DNA from: Desulfobacterales bacterium
GTDB taxonomy: Bacteria > Desulfobacterota > Desulfobacteria > Desulfobacterales > JAFDCJ01
Direction: 5' to 3'
Assembly (NCBI GenBank): GCA_020345785.1
Contig: CP070771.1
Coordinates: 4,826,081-4,837,773, forward strand
DNA: 11,693 nt
Shown here: positions 7,732 to 11,693 of the stretch, piece after piece
Numbering within the stretch: the first letter of the stretch is position 1
Layout of the letters: each line of letters starts with the position of its first letter
Program-made: the position numbers and the translations under genes
The notes under the pieces: model-generated
Told to the model about the DNA's origin: nothing
What the model saw: only the letters and a program-made list of their open reading frames with translations
Databases searched by the model: none

Positions 7732-7808
7732 CTTCATAACTCATTGAAATTAATTCAAATTAGCCAACTATAACAATGTGACGAAGCAGAGCTAATAACC
7801 AATAACCT

Positions 7809-9905
7809 TTACTTGGCCTTCTCCACCTTCACAAAACATTCCATCAGCGAGTTGGCCCCGCCGACCGGGTCATAGACATCCAGCAGGCCGGTTTCAAAGC
7901 GGTAGTCGCCCAGTCCCTTGTTGTAGCCGCGGGTTTGCCAGGGCACCTTGCGGCCGAAGCCGTGCACCATGAAGACCGATTCGGGATGGATGAATTCGGT
8001 TACAAAGGCATGGATGGTGCCGGAATGGCTGCCGTCGGAAGATGTCACCTGGACGACATCGCCGTTGGAAACCCCCATTTTGGCTGCCTCGGCAGCATTG
8101 AGCCACAGCTGATTTTCAGGCATAATTTCGCTGAGCACCGGGTTGTTTTGGGTGCGGCCGTGGGTATGAACCGGGCTGCGGCCAAAGGCCAGGCGATAGC
8201 AGCCCGCATCAGGTGTTTTCGGGCTTTCGTACGGTTTGAATGACGGGATGCCGCTTTCGGCCAGGCGGCTGGAAACAAATTCTATTTTTTTGGAAGGCGT
8301 TTTGAATTTCAGATCTTTCATGCGATCCCACCAGACAGGCTTGTCCGTGAGAGCCACAAACCCCTTTTTCTCAATATCCGCCACCGTGACCCCGGTGCCT
8401 TCCAGCTGCCATTCCCAGAATTCTTCCATTGTGTTGAATTTAAAATACTCGCCTGCCCCCAGCCGCTCGGCCAGAGACTTGAATATCCACCAGTCGGGTT
8501 TGGCGTCGTTGCGGGGCTCGACGGCCTGTTTGCGCATGCCGAACTGAGGTTTGAGCCCCTTGCCCGTGGTCAGAACACTCGACTTTTCAAGATACGTTGC
8601 CGAGGGCAGCAGCACATCCGCATACCAGCCGGTTTCGCTGTAATTGGAGTCGATGGCCACCAGCAAGTCCAGTTTGTCAAAGACCTTTTTCTGGGCTTCC
8701 GGATCGGGCAGGGACAGCAGCGGATCGTGCCGGTAGGCGATGTAGGCTTTGACCGGATAGGGATCTTCACTTAAGATGGCGGGATAGAGCAAATGCAATA
8801 AACCCGGGCCGGCATCAAAATGTTTATGTTTCCAGCCGCAGCCGTCGGCCCGTTTGTCCTCCGGTTTGGGGATGGTATCCAGCAGGGCTTTCAGCCCTTT
8901 GGCACCCACATCACCGGGCCCCTTTTGAAAGAACAGCCCGCCGGGCGCTTCGAACGCGCCCATCAGGGCATTGAGAATGTAGCTGCTTCTGACCGCGTAG
9001 AACGAGTCCGAGTAGCGTGCCACCATCCAGCCGGGATGGAAAATCACCGCCGGCCGATCTTCTCCGATTTCATGGGCAAACGCAACAATTTCTTTGGCGT
9101 CAATTCCGGTTTCCTGCGCCGCCCACTCCGGCGTGTAGGGGATCACGAATGATTCCAGATCCTTTAACCCCAGCACCCATTGCTTGACAAATTCGGCATC
9201 GTAAAGCTTGTCTCTTAAGACCGTATGGATAATGCCCAGGTTGAGGGCATAGTCGGTGCCGGGGCGTATGGCCCAGTAGCGGGTGGCCTTCATGGCGGTA
9301 CCCGCTGCCCGAGGATCGATGTAGGTGATTTTACCGCCGCGTTCCAGCGTGTTCATAATGATATTGGCCTGCTTGACGCGCAGGGATTCAAACACATTTC
9401 GGCCGTAAAGAATCAGATGTTTGCAGTTGCCGTAATCATAGTTGAATGTCTTACGGCCCGAGCCGAACAGCGACAGGGCCGCATGCTGCACGTTGCGTGC
9501 ACAGGTACAGTCATGGTTAAAATAATTGGGGGAGCCGATAGCCCTTAAAAAGCTGCGATGAATGTCTCGAAAGGGCCCGCCGCGGTCGCTCAGGGCAATG
9601 GCTTTGGCGCCATGCTTCTTGATGATGGCTTTCAATTTTTGGGTAATATAATCCAAGGCTTCATCCCAGGTAGCCTTTTTCCATTTGCCCTCACCGCGCT
9701 TGCCCTCCCGGATCATGGGATGCTGAGGTCTTTCGTAGTCATAAAGCATGGCAAGTCCGGCGGAGCCTTTGGCACATAGTCGTCCGGCCATGCCCGGATC
9801 GTTGGGGTTGCCTTCGATCCATTTTACGACACCGTCTTCGGTCTCAACTTTGATCGGGCATCTGACCGTGCACATGCCGCAGATACTGAATACCGATTCT
9901 TTCAT
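7809..9905 (-). CDS. Cytoplasmic molybdopterin oxidoreductase, PhsA/PsrA-like (DMSO reductase family)
   Basis: A 698-residue CISM catalytic subunit. Its N-terminal [4Fe-4S] site is Cys9-x2-Cys12-x3-Cys16-x27-Cys44, followed by Lys46. The SICGMCTVRCPI start resembles thiosulfate/polysulfide/arsenate-type enzymes. Cys135 in NHDCTCARN aligns with the Mo-ligand cysteine of PsrA/PhsA (NHASTCP). The U/C-H-x-P pattern of formate dehydrogenases is absent. The C-terminal pterin-binding domain starts near 560 (FGRSPVHTHGRTQNNP). There is no Tat signal, so it should stay in the cytoplasm. I start at 9905 because GGGAGGAG ends 10 bases upstream; an in-frame ATG at 9935 would add ten residues but places that ribosome site inside the gene. 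Substrate cannot be read from sequence: thiosulfate, polysulfide, tetrathionate or an aromatic hydroxylation/transhydroxylation-like reaction all remain possible. No NrfD/PsrC membrane gene is nearby. A sigma-54 promoter precedes it. Confidence 0.93.
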   Translation of the reverse strand: MKESVFSICGMCTVRCPIKVETEDGVVKWIEGNPNDPGMAGRLCAKGSAGLAMLYDYERPQHPMIREGKRGEGKWKKATWDEALDYITQKLKAIIKKHGAKAIALSDRGGPFRDIHRSFLRAIGSPNYFNHDCTCARNVQHAALSLFGSGRKTFNYDYGNCKHLILYGRNVFESLRVKQANIIMNTLERGGKITYIDPRAAGTAMKATRYWAIRPGTDYALNLGIIHTVLRDKLYDAEFVKQWVLGLKDLESFVIPYTPEWAAQETGIDAKEIVAFAHEIGEDRPAVIFHPGWMVARYSDSFYAVRSSYILNALMGAFEAPGGLFFQKGPGDVGAKGLKALLDTIPKPEDKRADGCGWKHKHFDAGPGLLHLLYPAILSEDPYPVKAYIAYRHDPLLSLPDPEAQKKVFDKLDLLVAIDSNYSETGWYADVLLPSATYLEKSSVLTTGKGLKPQFGMRKQAVEPRNDAKPDWWIFKSLAERLGAGEYFKFNTMEEFWEWQLEGTGVTVADIEKKGFVALTDKPVWWDRMKDLKFKTPSKKIEFVSSRLAESGIPSFKPYESPKTPDAGCYRLAFGRSPVHTHGRTQNNPVLSEIMPENQLWLNAAEAAKMGVSNGDVVQVTSSDGSHSGTIHAFVTEFIHPESVFMVHGFGRKVPWQTRGYNKGLGDYRFETGLLDVYDPVGGANSLMECFVKVEKAK

Positions 9906-9915
9906 AATCGTATCT

Positions 9916-9923
9916 CTCCTCCC
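9916..9923 (-). promoter_or_regulatory. Ribosome binding site deciding the start of the molybdoenzyme gene
   Basis: GGGAGGAG on the minus strand, 10 bases before ATG at 9905. It lies within the possible longer frame starting at 9935 and so argues for the shorter protein. Confidence 0.8.
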
Positions 9924-9979
9924 AGAGTCATTCAAATTTTTGATTGATTTGCCGCAGTCACTAAAAATAACGATTCTAG

Positions 9980-9995
9980 AGCAATAACTATACCA
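9980..9995 (-). promoter_or_regulatory. Sigma-54 (RpoN) -24/-12 promoter for the redox operon
   Basis: The minus strand reads TGGTATAGTTATTGCT. Against consensus TGGCAC-N5-TTGCW it has the invariant GG and GC at exact spacing and a full TTGCT. The predicted transcript start near 9970 gives a leader of about 64 bases before ATG at 9905. It would require an enhancer-binding activator. Confidence 0.75.
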
Positions 9996-10297
9996 GATAT
10001 CATCTGAGATTTAACGGGTTTCCTGTCCGAAAGCCGGCAATCCAATCTGCTAAAAATTTTAGATAGATATAATTGAAAACGCTAAAAAAGTTAAGAGAAA
10101 AAATTTGGCGAAATTTTTGTCGGGAAAGACCAAATTGCAAAAAAAATGTTGCACTGCAAAAAATTCTATGCATATAGTGGCGCGGCCCAAATAAGCCGGT
10201 TGAAGCAAAGCGGACTTGTGCACCTCAGTCGTAAATCCCGAATAAGCGCAGAACCCGGCATATATGGCAATCCATATCCTTTTTTAAATTGACTGGC

Positions 10298-10321
10298 TTG
10301 CAACCGGGCGGCCGGTTGCAA
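10298..10321. promoter_or_regulatory. Perfect 10-bp inverted repeat, candidate activator site
   Basis: Arms TTGCAACCGG and CCGGTTGCAA are separated by GCGG. It lies about 340-350 bases from each predicted sigma-54 transcript start, close to midway. A half-site-like GCCGGTTGAAGC is at 10195-10206. It has no T run, so it is not an intrinsic terminator. Binding role is inferred. Confidence 0.45.
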
Positions 10322-10354
10322 CTTAAGACGAACCATAAGCCCTGCCATGAGCAT

Positions 10355-10389
10355 GTAGGGGCGGAGTTTATCTCCGCCCGCTTTCGGGC
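10355..10389. repeat. GC-rich palindromic element with two overlapping hairpins
   Basis: GGGCGGAG-TTTAT-CTCCGCCC (10359-10379) is a perfect 8-bp stem. GCCCG-CTTT-CGGGC (10376-10389) shares its right arm, so only one hairpin can form at a time. The sequence has the look of a dispersed REP-like element, but no second copy occurs in the window. Confidence 0.5.
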
Positions 10390-10635
10390 CTAATTTGCTT
10401 TTCCGAGGAGCCTTTTCGGGAGGGGATCACCCGCCTGTCAAGGCCCCTGCATATATCTCCGCAATAATGATTTGAATGCAGTATTTTTATTGCACTTTGA
10501 TGCCTGAATCATTGTCGGACGTTAGGCCCTTATATTGTGCGCTGATTGCCGTTTTAGGCATATTTTGTATTGGTTTCAATAAGATACGAGACAGATCCGC
10601 CGGGCGAAAACCATAAACATCTGCTGCTCGAATAC

Positions 10636-10651
10636 TGGCATATTCATTGCT
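10636..10651 (+). promoter_or_regulatory. Sigma-54 (RpoN) -24/-12 promoter for the TSUP gene
   Basis: TGGCATATTCATTGCT fits TGGCAC-N5-TTGCW with one mismatch. Transcription should start near 10662, leaving a leader of about 90 bases. It is identical at 13 of 16 positions to the minus-strand promoter at 9980-9995. Confidence 0.78.
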
Positions 10652-10681
10652 TAGCTCTGATTTCATCTAAATTATTTTTAA

Positions 10682-10720
10682 GCAACGAAAAGGTTGCACA
10701 TGCCTGCGCCCATACGGGCG
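10682..10720 (+). other. Two small leader hairpins upstream of the TSUP gene
   Basis: GCAAC-GAAAAG-GTTGC (10682-10697) and CGCCC-ATAC-GGGCG (10707-10720) are adjacent 5-bp stems in the predicted leader. They match no riboswitch class I recognise and could affect mRNA stability only. Confidence 0.3.
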
Positions 10721-10738
10721 ACTATGTCAATCCTATAC

Positions 10739-10745
10739 AAGGAGG
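10739..10745 (+). promoter_or_regulatory. Ribosome binding site of the TSUP gene
   Basis: AAGGAGG with a 6-base spacer to ATG at 10752 is a near-ideal Shine-Dalgarno sequence. It fixes the start of a gene that has no stop codon inside the window. Confidence 0.85.
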
Positions 10746-10751
10746 AAGGAT

Positions 10752-11693
10752 ATGAGGAAGAGTATTTTGGTTTTTTGTTCGATCCTGCTATTTTTCACAA
10801 TTGCCGCTCCATTGATTCTTCCCGGCAATGCGGGTGCGGTCTCGCTGGAGGAAGCCATCGCCAAGGCCCCGCAGGGCACTGACAAAGGTCAGATCGACCC
10901 GAAAGGCGCCCCGGGGTTTCTGGGTATTCCCGGGGGGCCGGATATCAACCTGATTATCGGATTGTTGTGGGCTATCTGGGTGGGCTGGATTTTTTCAACC
11001 GTGGGTGCATTCGGCGGAATTATGGCCGGTGTCGGTCACATGACGATCTACGGTTTGGGTGCCTATGCCAAAACATTTAAATCCACCGCGCCGGATCTAA
11101 ACAAATTCATCACTGACAGTATCCGGGTATCCAATCAGTGGCTGGTGGGGCTTTCCGCCCTGGTTTCCAGTATCAACTATGGCCGCCAGAAACGGCTGGT
11201 TACGGCCCTGGGTTTCTTTTTAGGAATTGGTGCCCTTTTTGCCACCCTGCTGATTGTTTTTACCACGGCCGGCAAAATCAAATTCTCCCAGTACCAGGGC
11301 TGGTTCGGACTTTGTGTGTTTGTGATCGGCGGATTCATGATCTATGAAATGACCCCCAAGGGTCAGGCCTCCAAGAAAGCAGCCCAGGATGCCGCCAAAG
11401 CGTTTGAATCAACCATTAAAGAAAAGAAAGACATTACCGAGCAGGGGATAAAAACCCTGAAATGGAGCCTGGCCAAAACCGAGTTTTTGTTCTTTGGACA
11501 GACATTTACCTTCAGCCCGATTTGGGCTTTTGTCGGCGGTTTTTTCATCTCGGCCATTGCCTCATTTTTGGGTGTCGGCGGTGGTTTCCTCTACGTGCCG
11601 TTTTTAACCAGCGTTGTCGGACTTCCCATGTTTGTGGTGGCCGGCACCTCGGCCCTGTCGGTTCTGATCGGAATGATCTTCGCTATTTTCAAT
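10752..11693 (+). CDS. TauE/SafE (TSUP) family membrane transporter, 3'-truncated
   Basis: An integral membrane protein open to the window end (314 residues seen, no stop). Residues 1-29 look like a signal peptide or first membrane helix (MRKSILVFCSILLFF...GNAGA), followed by a soluble stretch to about 64. Hydrophobic segments lie about 65-95, 131-142, 149-172, 183-200, 255-285 and 290-314. Two copies of the TSUP internal repeat are visible: GWIFSTVGAFGGIMAG (79-93) and FISAIASFLGVGGGFLYVPF (265-284). Between them, residues 201-250 form a charged Lys-rich loop. Family members move sulfite, sulfoacetate, taurine-related sulfonates or other small anions. The substrate here cannot be told. It is divergent from the redox operon with a very similar sigma-54 promoter, so the two may be induced together and handle one sulfur-related substrate (inference). 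Confidence 0.9.
   Translation, partial: MRKSILVFCSILLFFTIAAPLILPGNAGAVSLEEAIAKAPQGTDKGQIDPKGAPGFLGIPGGPDINLIIGLLWAIWVGWIFSTVGAFGGIMAGVGHMTIYGLGAYAKTFKSTAPDLNKFITDSIRVSNQWLVGLSALVSSINYGRQKRLVTALGFFLGIGALFATLLIVFTTAGKIKFSQYQGWFGLCVFVIGGFMIYEMTPKGQASKKAAQDAAKAFESTIKEKKDITEQGIKTLKWSLAKTEFLFFGQTFTFSPIWAFVGGFFISAIASFLGVGGGFLYVPFLTSVVGLPMFVVAGTSALSVLIGMIFAIFN

Larger units (their letters stand above)
7379..7808. other. AT-rich 430-base spacer inside the redox gene run
   Basis: No coding frame is credible here. It holds the GTTATTT 7-base array (7438-7493) and two CTAAA/TTTAG-rich repeat blocks in opposite orientation (about 7597-7632 and 7681-7731). No GC-rich hairpin followed by a T run was seen on the minus strand, so whether transcription passes through is open. 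No convincing promoter for the ferredoxin gene was found. Confidence 0.6.
9906..10751. other. 846-base divergent intergenic control region
   Basis: No credible gene is present. It contains a minus-strand sigma-54 promoter (9980-9995), a plus-strand sigma-54 promoter (10636-10651), a 10-bp perfect inverted repeat (10298-10321), smaller palindromes at 10050-10062 (CTAAAAATTTTAG) and 10262-10277 (ATATGG/CCATAT arms), and a GC-rich double hairpin (10355-10389). The remainder is AT-rich and shows nothing recognised. Confidence 0.7.

Noticed and set aside
7809..9905. Formate dehydrogenase alpha subunit
   Set aside because: The flavoprotein partner resembles an FDH beta subunit, but the catalytic subunit lacks Sec/Cys-His-x-Pro and has no in-frame TGA. 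Its N-terminus and pterin domain fit the PhsA/PsrA side better.
9906..9935. Longer start of the molybdoenzyme (MNDSGRRDTI)
   Set aside because: It would bury the strong GGGAGGAG ribosome site. The short start also matches the usual distance from start to first cysteine in signal-less relatives.
10106..10120. A third sigma-54-like site, TGGCGAAATTTTTGT, on the plus strand
   Set aside because: The -12 GC is replaced by GT and the site is over 600 bases from the only downstream gene.
10166..10354. 62-residue minus-strand frame in the divergent spacer
   Set aside because: No ribosome site, composition unlike the neighbouring genes, and it overlaps the palindromes.
10515..10530. attC-like GTTAGGC core
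   Set aside because: No matching RYYYAAC partner with foldable arms, no cassette gene and no integrase were found.
10570..10755. 61-residue plus-strand frame upstream of the TSUP gene
   Set aside because: It spans the sigma-54 promoter and leader hairpins and has no ribosome site.

Overview
The window looks like a chromosomal segment from an anaerobic, probably sulfate-reducing bacterium of the Desulfobacterota (Desulfobacterales-like). This is an inference from gene content: a soluble molybdopterin/iron-sulfur/pyridine-nucleotide redox operon, a TauE/SafE-type transporter, a large hybrid histidine kinase, and spacers filled with degenerate short-period repeats. No rRNA, tRNA, CRISPR array or transposase was seen.

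Layout. Bases 1-2832 (+) hold the 3' part of a hybrid sensor kinase (PAS, HisKA, HATPase, two receivers, HPt), cut at its start by the window edge. It converges, with a 4-base gap, on a minus-strand run of six genes. In transcription order these are: a PhsA/PsrA-like molybdopterin oxidoreductase without a Tat signal (9905-7809); a four-cluster ferredoxin subunit (7378-6875); a GltD-like NAD(P)H/FAD/iron-sulfur protein (6865-4700); a 70-residue SH3-like small protein (4456-4244); a two-CBS-domain protein (4222-3773); and a [2Fe-2S]/[4Fe-4S] electron-transfer protein (3598-2837). An 846-base spacer (9906-10751) separates this run from a divergent gene at 10752. That gene encodes a TauE/SafE (TSUP) membrane transporter and runs off the right edge.

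How the genes may work together. The catalytic, ferredoxin and flavoprotein subunits make a plausible cytoplasmic NAD(P)H-linked CISM enzyme with no membrane anchor. The [2Fe-2S] protein shares with the flavoprotein a homologous C-terminal [4Fe-4S] plus CxxC...CxxC module with identical spacing, so it probably belongs to the same machine. The catalytic subunit resembles polysulfide/thiosulfate-type enzymes and lacks the formate dehydrogenase active-site pattern. The divergent TSUP gene belongs to a family often moving sulfite or organosulfonates. A sulfur-compound redox role is therefore attractive but unproven. Both divergent units carry very similar sigma-54 (-24/-12) promoters, which suggests shared RpoN control.

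The most unusual sequence-level signal is a set of degenerate arrays that differ in sequence but all keep a strict 7-base period. They occur at 1846-1880, 1922-1991, 3615-3642, 3681-3757, 4606-4647, 4682-4709 and 7438-7493. Two of them sit inside the second receiver domain of the kinase, where they are translated as a low-complexity insert, and one supplies the stop codon of the flavoprotein gene.
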